From NCBI GenBank assembly GCA_019637875.1, contig JAHBUW010000022.1, positions 1-39,925 of the forward strand: DNA of 39,925 nucleotides, read 5' to 3'. Position numbers and translations under genes: made by a program. The notes beneath the pieces were generated by a model. It had not been told where the DNA came from and did no database searches. It saw only the letters and a list, made by a program, of their open reading frames with translations. Below are positions 36,501 through 39,925 of this stretch, in pieces (the stretch's first letter is position 1; every line of letters begins with the position of its first letter). This DNA is from Pseudobdellovibrionaceae bacterium (GTDB taxonomy: Bacteria; Bdellovibrionota; Bdellovibrionia; Bdellovibrionales; Bdellovibrionaceae).

Positions 36501-38976
36501 AAACGACGACCACCGAACAGTTCACACCACCCGCAAGTTGCGTACCGCAAGTTCCACCGGTGCCGGGATAAGTTCCACCCTTGAACGTGAAAGGTGCGGC
36601 CAAACCCGCACCCGCCATCGTGGTGGCCATATAGTCGCCCGTATTCGTGACGAGCAATGTGGTTTCCGCATGTCCGCCCGTCGCGACGGGACCGAAATCG
36701 TATGAAGGCGCGTTCGAGAACACGAGCGTCGCCGGGGTCACGCCCGTCGCGGTCAGATCGCGATGCGATGTTTGCGTGGTGTTCCCATCGTTAAAGGAAA
36801 GGTCGACGGTGTCCGTGGAAACACTCGCACTGAGTGCGGCGTAGCTGACCACGATCGTGCAGTTCGCGCCGCCCGCCAAGCTGGCACCGCAAGTTCCGCC
36901 GGTCCCGGGGTACGATCCGCCTTTGAAGCTAAAGGGCGAAGCGAGTCCCGAGCCGGCGACCGACGCCGCAGCGTAGCCTCCGCTGTTTGAGACCGTGAAA
37001 ACATGATCCGTGACCGAGCCGATGGGCTTCGATCCAAAATCATAGGTCGGGCCGTCGCTGATAGAAAGATTGGCGGGCGTGACCGCCACCCCTTTGAGCG
37101 AACGGAGCGCATGCACGGCCGCCACACCGTTACTGAAAGTCAGGTCCAAGTCCTCGGCATGACTCCCGGTTGACAGCGGTGCGTAAGTCACCACGATCGT
37201 GCAAGCCGCTGCGGGCATCAGCGACGTCGCGCAAGTTCCGGCCGTCCCCGGGTAAGTTCCACCTTTATAGCTGAAAGGCGCCGGCAAGGCCGCGGCCGAA
37301 ATGGCGGTGGCCTCGGTGCCGCCCGTGTTCGTCACCGTCACGGTCAGATCCGTTGAACTGCCGACCGGACGCGTACCGAAATTCACATCCGGGGTCGGCG
37401 CAATCGCGAGCACCGCCGGCGGGACCGCAATCCCTTGCAATGCGCGCGTCGCTTGCGCCGCCGCGACGCCATTGGAATAGTTGATCTCGATGGTGTCGCT
37501 CGAGGGGCCAGCCGCCGTCGGGATATAAGTCACGACGATATCGCAAGAAGAGCCTGGCGAAAGCGCGCCGCCGCAGTTTCCGCCCGTGCCGGGATAAGCT
37601 CCGCCTTTAAATGCGTAGGGCGCCGCCAAACCGCCGCCCGTCACGAAGCTCGCGTTGTACTGACCACTGTTCGTGACCGTAAAGGTTTGCTCGGACGAGT
37701 TTCCGATGACGAGGGTTCCGAAGTTATGCGTCGGTCCGTGACTGATCGCGAGCAAAGCCGGCGTCACCGCGGTTCCTTGAACCATGCGCTGTGCCTGCTG
37801 GGAACTTAATCCATCGAAGTAATCGATGTTCATGCTCCCGGTTTGCGTCCCGGTGGCGGTGGGCGCGTAGCGCACGACAACCGTACATGTTCCGTTGCCC
37901 CCGGGGATCGCGGCGCCGCAAGTGCCACCCGTTCCCGGGTATGCGCCACCTTTGAACGTGAACGGCGAAGAAAGGCCCGAGCCCGAAACCGTGCGGGCGG
38001 CAACGCCACCCGAGTTGGTGATGGTGAAGGTCTTCTCGAGCGCGGCACCGACGGGCAACGTTCCGAAATCGTAACCGACCGGTCCATCGCTGACCGCGAG
38101 CGAAGCCGGCGTCGCGCCCGTACCTTCCACCGGACGGTCGCTTTGCGAATTCGCATCACCATTGAAGTAAGTGAGCTCGATGATGTCGTTCGCGGGGCCC
38201 GTGGTGGGCGGATTGAAAGTCACGACGATCGTACACGAAGCATGCGAATCGAGATCTGCGGTACAAGTTCCGCCCGTTCCGGGGAAGGCTCCGCCCTTAA
38301 AGTCGAACGGTGCCGCAAGCCCAGCACCGGCGATACTGGATGCGGCGTAGCCTCCGGCGTTCGTCACGGTCAAAACTTTTTCTGCGGTGGCGGTCGCGAC
38401 CACGGGACCGAAATTGAAAATGGGTCCATCACTGATCGCGAGGTTCGCGGGTGAAGCCCCTTCACCGAAAACGCTGATGACCGCGCTTTGTTTTTCGTCA
38501 CCGGTGACTTCACCGTACTTCACCGTAACGTTGAATTCGTGACGCGCTTCCGTGGCGGGAAGGTAGCTAACGGTGATTTGACAGTCCTTGCCCGAAAGCA
38601 AACCACCGGTCATCAACGTACACGTTTCGCTCGTGACGCTCATGGAAGTGATCGCGCCCGATCCTTCGATCTTCGTGATGAAAAGCGTTTTTCCCGATTG
38701 GTTTTTAACGTCGAACGTTTTGGTCAGCGGTGTGGTCGCCGTGAGCAGCACTTTGCCGAAGTCCCAGGTGTTCGGATCGAAATCCAAAGAGTACGTGGGA
38801 GTTTGTCCGTTACCTTCGTTGATGGGGCCGATGAGTTTGTCGACAGAGTCAGAACCCGCGGAACAAGCGGACAGAAAAAGCGCGAGCGCGGACGTCGCAA
38901 CGATATGCAACGACGTCTTCCATCCCGTCGGAATGACCTGCCTCAAAAAAGAAGGCAAATTCGTAAGTAAGCTCAC
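18526..38976 (-). CDS. Giant surface lipoprotein: 50 ASH/HYDIN-like repeats, Calx-beta, 14 RCC1 units
   Basis: This 6816-residue protein has a signal peptide with lipobox LSAC (C38), one divergent beta-sandwich domain (about 61-185) and 49 regular repeats of about 114 residues (186 to about 5770). Two Ig-like segments (about 5773-5975), a Calx-beta-like domain (about 5976-6089) and 14 RCC1-like units (about 6107-6816) follow. Each regular repeat reads as FG...TNxG, then a glycine-rich PGTGGTC, C-T-IVV and a final GTG-xPA, as in ASPM/SPD-2/Hydin (choice-of-anchor D) domains. It should be anchored by lipid in the outer membrane and reach far from the cell as an adhesin or contact fibre; that role is inferred. 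The start is GTG without a clear ribosome-binding site, so the exact N terminus is uncertain. The frame is unbroken over 20 kb. Confidence 0.93.
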   Translation of the reverse strand: MSLLTNLPSFLRQVIPTGWKTSLHIVATSALALFLSACSAGSDSVDKLIGPINEGNGQTPTYSLDFDPNTWDFGKVLLTATTPLTKTFDVKNQSGKTLFITKIEGSGAITSMSVTSETCTLMTGGLLSGKDCQITVSYLPATEARHEFNVTVKYGEVTGDEKQSAVISVFGEGASPANLAISDGPIFNFGPVVATATAEKVLTVTNAGGYAASSIAGAGLAAPFDFKGGAFPGTGGTCTADLDSHASCTIVVTFNPPTTGPANDIIELTYFNGDANSQSDRPVEGTGATPASLAVSDGPVGYDFGTLPVGAALEKTFTITNSGGVAARTVSGSGLSSPFTFKGGAYPGTGGTCGAAIPGGNGTCTVVVRYAPTATGTQTGSMNIDYFDGLSSQQAQRMVQGTAVTPALLAISHGPTHNFGTLVIGNSSEQTFTVTNSGQYNASFVTGGGLAAPYAFKGGAYPGTGGNCGGALSPGSSCDIVVTYIPTAAGPSSDTIEINYSNGVAAAQATRALQGIAVPPAVLAIAPTPDVNFGTRPVGSSTDLTVTVTNTGGTEATAISAAALPAPFSYKGGTYPGTAGTCATSLMPAAACTIVVTYAPLSTGSHAEDLDLTFSNGVAAVHALRSLKGVAVTPANLSISDGPTYDFGSKPIGSVTDHVFTVSNSGGYAAASVAGSGLASPFSFKGGSYPGTGGTCGASLAGGANCTIVVSYAALSASVSTDTVDLSFNDGNTTQTSHRDLTATGVTPATLVFSNAPSYDFGPVATGGHAETTLLVTNTGDYMATTMAGAGLAAPFTFKGGTYPGTGGTCGTQLAGGVNCSVVVVFAPTTLATLSDTVELSYFNGATSQQAVRDVQGVGTTPATLAVSNGPTFDFGALPYGASSTSTLTVTNTGGVPASAMTGAGLSAPFTFLGGTYPGTGGTCAATLAASASCTVVLQFSPSSAGTFNGSMLLSYYNTVTNATTNRAVTGTGVNPANLAISSSPFYSFGTIAVGGIAEATLTVTNGGQFIATTVLGDGLAAPFAFKGGAFPGVGGTCSTSLNAGSSCSIVLTYNPGVTGLQTDDIEISYFNGAGSQLATRTLSGTGAAPASLSLDEGPAYDFGDVAMGAVREKIFTLSNGGGVGASAISGGGLAAPFAFKGGAFPGTGGNCGLTLAAGASCSLVVTFAPTAVAPYSDDIEIGYFNGAATQGTTRNVVGNAVAPAQLALSDGPLYNFGTIPATGTAERTFTVTNSGSLSATAMSGLGLTAPFSFKGGTYPGTGGTCAATLTAGGNCTVVVTFAPTANGPFASSVQVAYHNGVGSVQANRDLQGVGAPAGSLSISGAPTYDFGSWPQGATREATLTVTNTGGVPTTAMAGAALNMPFLWKGGGYPGTGGTCATDLPASGTCTLVIEFAPGTVATFNENLTLNYNNGLVAVSSTRALTGTAVPPALLVVDAGPTYDYGTVPTGGSLDRTFTVTNSGGFTASSLGGAGLSAPFTFKGGSFPGGGTCAATLNVGASCTFIVTYAPTATGSQSGTIQVTYNNGVSGQTSTRGVTGTGAAPASLSLSHGPTLDYGTLPVGATADHTFTLTNSGGVPASAIVGTGLAAPFSFKGGLFPGTGGNCSANLAASASCTIVVTFAPTAPGTPTDDLEVNYNDGVVARTTLRALAGTAVPPGAISITDGPTFNYGIVAVGATKDHSFTLTNTGGYLVTSLTGSGLTTPYSYKGGPFPGTGGNCGTSLAAGATCTMVVSYAPSTTGAHNATAQIGFFDGALSQTSSRALQGQGALPASLAISNGPFYDFGTKATGSVSEVSLTVSNSGGVPATTVISSGVSLPYRFKGGSYPGTGGTCLVQIAAAGSCTLVVEYVPTATGSQIITLDLAYDNGVSSVNATREIRGVGAAPASIGISDGPQHDFGILAAGGTADKTLTLTNSGGVPATAMSGGGLTAPFGFKGGGYPGTGGTCNTNLNAGSTCTVVVSYNPSAPGSDSGAVQISYNDGVTTMSSSRNLVGTAVAPALLTVSHGATFDFGIYPATASIDQVLTITNSGSLAATAVAGSGLAAPFSFKGGPYPGTGGTCGTTINAAATCSIVVTFNPTVNGSYNDEIEIAYFDGAQARTGLRPLQGTAAPPAQLTITDGPTYNFGNVAQGGSRDKSFTVTNGGGVTATAMSGAGISAPFTYKDGVYPGTGGTCSTSLPATQSCTIVVNYNPTTVAVHNSTIEMNYHNGLIAAVSSRNVTGTGVTPAILDLSDSPHVDFGTVATGGFIERSVTVTNNGNFAATSIAGAGLDAPYTFKGGTYPGTGGSCLTTLNIGASCTIIVRFAPTGTGAQNDTIEISYNNGASGQTSTRDVQGIGAAPALIGITDAPFYDYGTLAIGGTKERIFTLTNSGGVPAASLGGSGLDAPFTFKGGGYPGTAGTCTTSLAAGGSCTVIVVYAPSAVGNHSDAIDVNYHNGVSSVSESRSVQGTAVSPANINISNTPTYNFNTVAIGAVGEHAFTLTNTGSFQATSLTQSALSAPYAYKGGVYPGSGGTCNATLNGGASCTVVVTFTPTVTGVQNATMSFAYDDGAQAQNKSVGMTGTGATAANLTITNSPSYNYGTRATGSTLDQSFTITNTGGVAASALTPSGLTPPFAFKGGSYPGTGGDCGANLAPAGACTVIVTYAPTTTGAHSVTLAMGYQNGVTTTSLNQGLNGTGAAPASVTISHATSFDFGTRAAGSVAEHTFVLTNSGGVPASSIAGSGLDAPFSFKGGSFPGAGGTCSGSIPAASTCTVVAQFAPAAAGSFSDTFEFSYHDGVATQGTTRDMVGTGTSPAQLTLSHGSGLNFGAVPVTGSADLILTVTNSGGFVANSINVTGVSAPFSFKGGSYPGSGGNCGTSLGVSSSCQIALTFAPSGLGAFNAALDVGYDNGVNVVSSTRAMQGTGAPPATLTISEAGTYNFGVLANNSSAERSFTITNTGGVTATAMGGAAFSAPYSFKGGTYPGTGGTCAATLGATLTCSVVVVYAPTTIAVHNANLTMNYNDGLTAQSTTRPLTGESVAPGLLSLTDTPSYDYGTIAIGASRDHTFTVTNTGSFVSTSIGGSGLSAPFTFKGANVFPGTGGTCTTSLNPGASCTIVVTWAPIATGAQSATMSVNYFSGSGNLSSTVGVQGVGANVALISMTDGPLYDFGDRATGSQTDKSITLTNTGGVPATSVTGGGLAAPFTFKNGTFPGTGGTCTGGTLAAGASCTIVVTFAPGANGTVNDTIEIDYNNGLVAHQVTRDLRGTGQPPAALTITNLPTYDFGPVATTGFKDRVFTITNTGGLTATALDGTGLALPFKFKGVAGTFPGTGGTCVTTLAPAATCTIVVSFLPTVDGPASDTINLSYNDGAAVQALDLGVQGTGAPPAVLAISGSGTFNYGTVANGGLRDQSFTVSNTGGVEATVVAGAGLAAPFGFKGGSYPGTGGNCGTSIPVAGNCTVVVTYSPTNIATHNSNLQIDYFDGLVSQNSVRPVQGTAVAPALLDISGVNPVAFGTIAIGNSSEVSFTVTNNGSYASSSMSGAGLSAPFNFKGGAYPGTGGNCAASLAVGASCTVVVTFTPSGTGVNNSTLQVLYNDGAGSATSSRTVTGTGTTPANITISEAPFYNFGAVANGSVNLRSFTLTNIGGVAAASLGGGGLALPFSFEGGTFPGTTGTCGTSLAPGATCTAVVSYAPTVSGPVSDDIDITYHNTVSSQSVSREVRGSSTAPALLAISGAGTYNFGPKANGSVTDATFTVTNNGQFNASAISVAAFATSYGFKGGSFPGSGGTCDITLAPAASCTVVLTFAPATSGTWNANLDVGYNNGVTTVNVARPLTGTSTPPAVLTISGTNPVDFGTRATGATSELTFTLANTGSYDATAVNETGLAAPFGYKGGAFPGTGGTCATTIAASTNCTVVMLFSPVGTGLATDSIVYQYNNGVSTQSVSRDVQGTGVAPALIVLNPSASFDFGAVANGSVNDKIVVLTNTGGLAAASLTGVGLSAPITFKDGTFPGTGGNCSTSLAAGASCNVVVTYAPTVTGSMSSTLNVNYNNGVSGQTSALAFTGSSSAPAVLTISGAGTYNFGPKANGSVTDATFTITNTGAFAASAISTAAFATHYNFKGSVYPGSGGTCGITLAPSGTCTIVLSYSPTVTGTHNAALDISYNDGVTAQSVVRNMTGTSSPPAVLTISDSNPYDFGTVAVGAIADHSFTITNTGGYDASTMAEIALAAPFYYKGGTYPGTGGNCGTVLSATASCSIVVTYTPTATGTQNGTLQMQYNNGVSVVTSTRTVTGVGVAPALLTITPAATWDFGAVANGSVNDKSFTITNTGGLTATGIAGGGLAAPVTFKGGGFPGTGGTCSGGTLAAGATCTFVVTYAPLSTAAMADTIEVAYHNGVEAKQVTRDVIGSSSAPAVLAISETGTFSFGAKANGSVTDKTFTITNSGAFTASALAPTAFSAPYSFKGNLYPGSGGTCGLTLPGGQTCTVVVTFSPTVTGTHNSTLEMAYNDGVQNLTVQRGLTGVSSAPAVLTISGSNPVDFGTIAVGASADQTFTLQNTGGYDASSVTEVGLAPPFAFKGGTFPGTGGNCATPIAASASCTIVVTYTPTGTGLQSDAIEMSYNNGVSVVLSTRNVQGTGVAPANIAISGANPLDFGTVATGGAKDMSVTLTNTGGLTATSLSGGGISAPFTFKGGGFPGTGGTCTGGTLAASGSCTVVMTYSPVATGLLSGTLDITFNNGVSGQTVSRNVQGTGAPPASLTMSGSGTYDFGPVALTGSAETTFTITNGGGVAATAVTGGGLAAPFKFKGVSGYPGTGGTCGTTINPAASCTIVVQFNPTTSTTDGDSAEIGYNDGATVQTLAKGLQGTGAPPATLTISGAGTYIFPTLARGGSAENTFTVTNTGGVTATAVAPTSLSAPFGFKGGAYPGTGGSCNTSIAPGASCTVVIVYSPTNVATHNQDFVMNFNDGLAAASVTRPMQGTALTPATLAITNASYDFGTLATGASADMTLTVTNSGDFTANIAGGTGLDAPYTFKGGNAYPGSGGTCNTSLAVSASCTIVVTFAPTGTGSQSDTIQINYFDGAVNQTAQRTLTGFGAAPAQIVISDPPSYNFGSVANGGVAERSFTISNTGGVPADSLGGSGLAAPFSFKGGTYPGTGGDCSTSLGAGASCTVVVRFQPTVTNSYANNMSINYHNGVAGTNSVRAIEGSSADPAMLTISETGTYDYGTVANGATKDRSFTIANTGGVTATGMNVTGLAAPFGFKDGSAPGTGGNCSATLAPGANCTVVIAFAPTAVNSFSGNVTMNYNTGLATTSVTRPVQGIGASPATLVLNLGPTYNFNTVARGSVNEVTFTLTNTGGAQAVSVAGAVMIAPYSYKGGAFPGAGGNCGTTLNGSQSCDIVVTYTPSSNGTHNSTIQVNYSNTISNLNTSVNLTGIAVNPAALALDGGNPYDYGTRVTTSVTEHTFTMTNNGAVAATNITGAALPTHYAYKGGSFPGTGGSCTSGGSLNPSATCTIIVNYTPSATGTHSGAMTINYHDGANAQSATQNMTGVGSTAAQLTLSNDPTLDFGNVATGASYERTLTVTNSGGVAATSIGGSGISAPYTFKGGTFPGTGGNCLTSLGVGLSCTVVMVFSPTVTGVQNATIDVTYNDGLISTQSSRNLTGTGVGPASLAITPAGTHNFGNLVTGATSDQTFTITNSGGVAATSMSGATIVAPYSYPGGAFPGGGTCLTTLNAGATCTFIVRFSPTATGTQPATATINYFDAANNQSVAKNVTGTGIAPSAPTPLTRMLPVSSPATSNSVQIKVEGVAQNDVVRLFTDGLCSSQVSSGTVATGQTEITLTAAVSSDGNYVYYANRTNSVGTVSACSTATATYTRDTTPPTLTSIANLIPGRFVHWNRTPTIRVVGIFNNDIIKIYTDATCTNPNLYATFTGQTGTSVDIVLPQIPAPGKYGFTATAEDALGNKTSCVALTPINTFPFYVYDVTDTNIEFTSFFQAVNEGSTVTVEVKMGAPKVYDVNLIYRAVGTAADGVHTSGVAAAGTVLIPAGQTTANLTFQALENATDETDTYLDIAAYDADYEYVHAAGKIYHRVLIRDNDGVSGPPVSLPQGQGSGYLSACYIGADKKLRCMGRGAVGQVGNGTNTDQETYVVIDSTNDYRKVSTGGNHACAITDGGTDASGTLKCWGYNNYSQLGNGVTATFNTPQTIGTQFDGVTAFGPGVKEISAGSEFTCAIDASDDLYCWGRSNNRQARTDATSTVNRPRKIDANKYRSLTTGATHGCAIRTSNNYVYCWGSNGSGQGGGTTNPNTAMNLVESQVYTMVSAGDTHTCGVTSASKVRCWGAGGSGRLGTGNGTNQTSPQQVDGGVNYIMVSAGRETTCGITDNNDLRCTGQGNYGMLMDDIGTADNVTVFSSVQGSRKFSDVNTAYTQTWATIKADATPNSNMVLSGGWEKYMPTSGDGKPVTRKYKPTPFDGLRKFNSVDSGYGERATCNITATNKIRCTGNSSSDTAGMFGISSMPDMTGNIWVDAANDYMQVATGRYHICAIRTNGKLYCAGHGSWNGVNLAASSLTAVDGTNNFTSVSIGDRTTCAITTGGTLRCWGRNDYGQVGDASNTARTAPVTVDSGTTYSKIEVGYQSTCGITTGGALKCWGRNNNDQLGDGSGTNRNTPLVITSGTSYLDVAVATNHACAIRATGGRVVCWGLGTTGQIGNNASSSQSTPTLTSDTSAYTKVSVSEVNSCGIRATGELMCWGGWVDGIAGELAVNADVPVQIDSTYSFTDIEMGRYRACARTDAQEIRCWGNNWYNAFGDFERAWIPQALPAPF
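18529..20658 (-). repeat. 14 RCC1-like units (two possible 7-bladed propellers)
   Basis: About 51-residue units, each with a pattern like HACAIT, then LKCWG, then GQLGNG, fill the C terminus (residues about 6107-6816). Fourteen units can be counted, of which the seventh is degenerate and lacks both cysteines. Known RCC1 proteins form 7-bladed propellers, so the count fits two. Most units keep two cysteines (one in HxCAI, one in CWG), suggesting a disulfide in each blade of an exported domain. Confidence 0.85.
20710..21661 (-). other. Ig-like and Calx-beta-like segment of the giant protein
   Basis: Between the repeat array and the RCC1 units lie two related Ig-like segments (residues about 5773-5975). 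They share the pattern VxLFTDGLC / IKIYTDATC and end in AEDALGN-type strands. A Calx-beta-like domain follows (about 5976-6089), with NEGSTVTVEVKM, LIPAGQTTANLTF and ending RDNDG. Calx-beta domains often bind calcium; the acidic loops here fit, but binding is not shown. Confidence 0.7.
21662..38421 (-). repeat. 49 tandem ASH/HYDIN-like repeats, period about 342 bases
   Basis: Forty-nine in-frame repeats of 113-116 residues are read in order from residue 186. All carry exactly two cysteines with nine residues between, except repeats 2, 27, 37 and 40 (ten) and 47 (eleven). Repeats 12 and 49 lack one residue in the PGTGG turn. Repeats 26, 28, 41 and 43 have one or two extra residues just before it. 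Protein similarity is high while the DNA has drifted mainly at third codon positions, so the array is old and kept by selection. Confidence 0.95.
25066..28146 (-). repeat. Three-domain higher-order unit repeated three times (repeats 31-39)
   Basis: Repeats 31/34/37 share FGAVANGSVN, 32/35/38 share F-AKANGSVTD or FGPKANGSVTDATFT with SGAG or SETG before it, and 33/36/39 share SG-NPVDFGT with SYDA/GYDAS. Each trio is 1026-1029 bases long and the block is 3081 bases. This shows duplication of three-domain segments rather than of single repeats. Confidence 0.85.
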
Positions 38977-39211
38977 TTACATTACTTTACGGTGTTGCCC
39001 GGGGCATTCTTGAGTCCCCTCTGGCCTTTTTCACGACTAAGAACTCGTCAAGTTTTGTCATCACCTGCTTTAGTCTTGCCGAGTGTCACCGCCGATCTGA
39101 CAGTGGTTAACCTTCACTCTGAATTTGTCATCGTATCAGGTTGAATCGACTTAGGACGGGATTCATTCGATAGCTCTGCCCTCGAGCAAGGTTAGTCTCT
39201 ACGATGTCTAC
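38977..39211. other. Divergent intergenic region upstream of the giant gene
   Basis: This 235-base region separates the giant lipoprotein gene and the barrel gene and must hold both promoters. No convincing -35/-10 pair was found. The 9-mer tttgtcatc occurs twice (39054-39062 and 39124-39132), 70 bases apart, and a short inverted pair tgtca/tgaca lies near 39085-39105. Either could be a regulator site, but this is weak evidence. Confidence 0.4.
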
Positions 39212-39868
39212 ATGCGATTTCGTCTCACATTGGTTTGCGGTCTTACGCTTTTTTGCGGTGCCTTCGCTTTCGCGCAGGATGAAAACGTCGCGCCCCCCGT
39301 TCCCGAAACGACCGCGCAGTCGGCGGGCGAACGCCCGCAAATCCGCGCCCAGATTAGGAAAAAACCGCGGAACTCGAGCTTCCTTTTTGGTTCGGAACTC
39401 ACCCAAACTTCCGGCACCACGGGCTCGCTGGCCGGAATCGGCCCGCGCGTCGGATTCGAGTACGCGATCTCCGAAAAGCTGAGCCTCTCGACCAACATCA
39501 CTTTCGCTTTGCAAGCCACCGGCAAACCGGGCGCCTACTTCTACTCCGGATTCACCGGAGCCGTTCGCTACGCGCTGTCGGGATCGAACCTGATGGACCG
39601 TACGGAAATCACGGATGGGCAAACGACGTTTGTCGAGTATTCGCGGCTGAAGCGGGAGCGCCTACAACTCGTCGCCGGAATCGAGCAGCTTTTCCTCAAC
39701 GGCTCGAATAACATCTTCCCCGCGATCGGTTTCACCGCCCAAGGCGTCTACTCTTTCCAGATGCTCGACAATGACTGGGAATTCGATGGACGGATGTCAC
39801 AGCTGCTCGCGGGCGATCGATCGTTCATGTTGATCGGCTTGGGACTCTCGATGAGTTTCAGCTTCTAA
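39212..39868 (+). CDS. Small outer-membrane beta-barrel protein
   Basis: The 218-residue product has a signal peptide (MRFRLTLVCGLTLFCGAFAFAQ). A short Pro/Gln/Arg-rich stretch follows, and then alternating hydrophobic/polar strands ending in LSMSFSF. The C-terminal phenylalanine and preceding alternating aromatic pattern fit the BAM recognition signal of outer-membrane barrels. The size suggests an eight-stranded barrel. It is divergent from the giant lipoprotein and may be regulated with it; whether it acts as a porin, an anchor or a structural protein is unknown. No clear ribosome-binding site precedes the ATG, yet it is the only start that keeps the signal peptide. Confidence 0.75.
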   Translation: MRFRLTLVCGLTLFCGAFAFAQDENVAPPVPETTAQSAGERPQIRAQIRKKPRNSSFLFGSELTQTSGTTGSLAGIGPRVGFEYAISEKLSLSTNITFALQATGKPGAYFYSGFTGAVRYALSGSNLMDRTEITDGQTTFVEYSRLKRERLQLVAGIEQLFLNGSNNIFPAIGFTAQGVYSFQMLDNDWEFDGRMSQLLAGDRSFMLIGLGLSMSFSF

Positions 39869-39925
39869 CCCCATTTCATGATGGTGCCGCAAATTGCCGG
39901 AATCGGGCCCCCGCGCGCGCGTGAG

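Noticed and set aside
21662-38421. Possible CRISPR or satellite array because of strong periodicity
   Set aside because: The period is about 342 bases, in frame with one protein, and copies differ at third codon positions. There are no short identical repeats with unique spacers.
39000-39070. TTGACG as -35 element for the giant gene
   Set aside because: No acceptable -10 sequence lies at 16-18 bases from it, so the promoter could not be placed.
1-39925. Mobile elements, phage genes or tRNA genes
   Set aside because: No transposase, integrase, inverted-repeat ends or cloverleaf sequence was seen.

Overview
The window looks like chromosome of a high-GC Gram-negative bacterium with a true outer membrane. 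It carries many Sec signal peptides, two lipoproteins, an outer-membrane barrel, a MotB-type peptidoglycan-binding stator and a periplasmic DsbA-like protein. The density of secreted enzymes, the extra MotA/MotB pair and a giant repeat lipoprotein resemble Bdellovibrionota or other former deltaproteobacteria. That placement is an impression from gene content and was not tested. No rRNA, tRNA, CRISPR array, insertion sequence or phage gene was seen.

Layout. (1) 1-5765, plus strand: an operon with overlapping stops and starts: mutS2 (5' end outside the window), an AidB/ACAD11-like acyl-CoA dehydrogenase, a secreted M14-like (DUF2817) peptidase, and a membrane protein with a C-terminal DCC thiol domain. 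(2) 5762-10600, minus strand: a membrane-tethered trypsin-like protease whose stop shares a CTAG with the DCC gene, a secreted DUF2252 protein, and a large secreted protein with a possible Cys-His hydrolase core. (3) 10838-12709, plus strand: a secreted protein-glutaminase-like protein and a small secreted HExxH metallopeptidase-like protein. (4) 12792-13067, minus strand: a 91-residue secreted protein. (5) 13181-16698, minus strand: a four-gene overlapping operon, transcribed as secreted TPR protein, MotA, MotB, and a membrane protein with a FliG-like cytoplasmic part. (6) 16911-38976, minus strand: a 6816-residue lipoprotein followed by a lipoprotein with a CPDC thioredoxin fold. (7) 39212-39868, plus strand: a small outer-membrane barrel protein.

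The giant gene fills half the window. It encodes a lipobox, one divergent and 49 regular ASH/HYDIN-like beta-sandwich repeats of about 114 residues, two Ig-like segments, a Calx-beta-like domain and 14 RCC1-like units. Every one of the 49 repeats has exactly two cysteines, nearly always nine residues apart. This suggests a long, disulfide-stapled surface stalk ending in two beta-propellers. The DsbA-like lipoprotein just downstream could serve its folding.

The two systems most worth attention are this stalk with its neighbouring oxidoreductase, and the TPR-MotA-MotB-FliG-like operon, which could encode a proton-driven envelope motor that is not part of a flagellar gene cluster. No gene-free stretch exceeds 300 bases. 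The longest are 10601-10837 (AT-rich promoter-like island), 38977-39211 (divergent intergenic region) and 16699-16910 (strong hairpin). Nothing recognisable was seen in 39869-39925.
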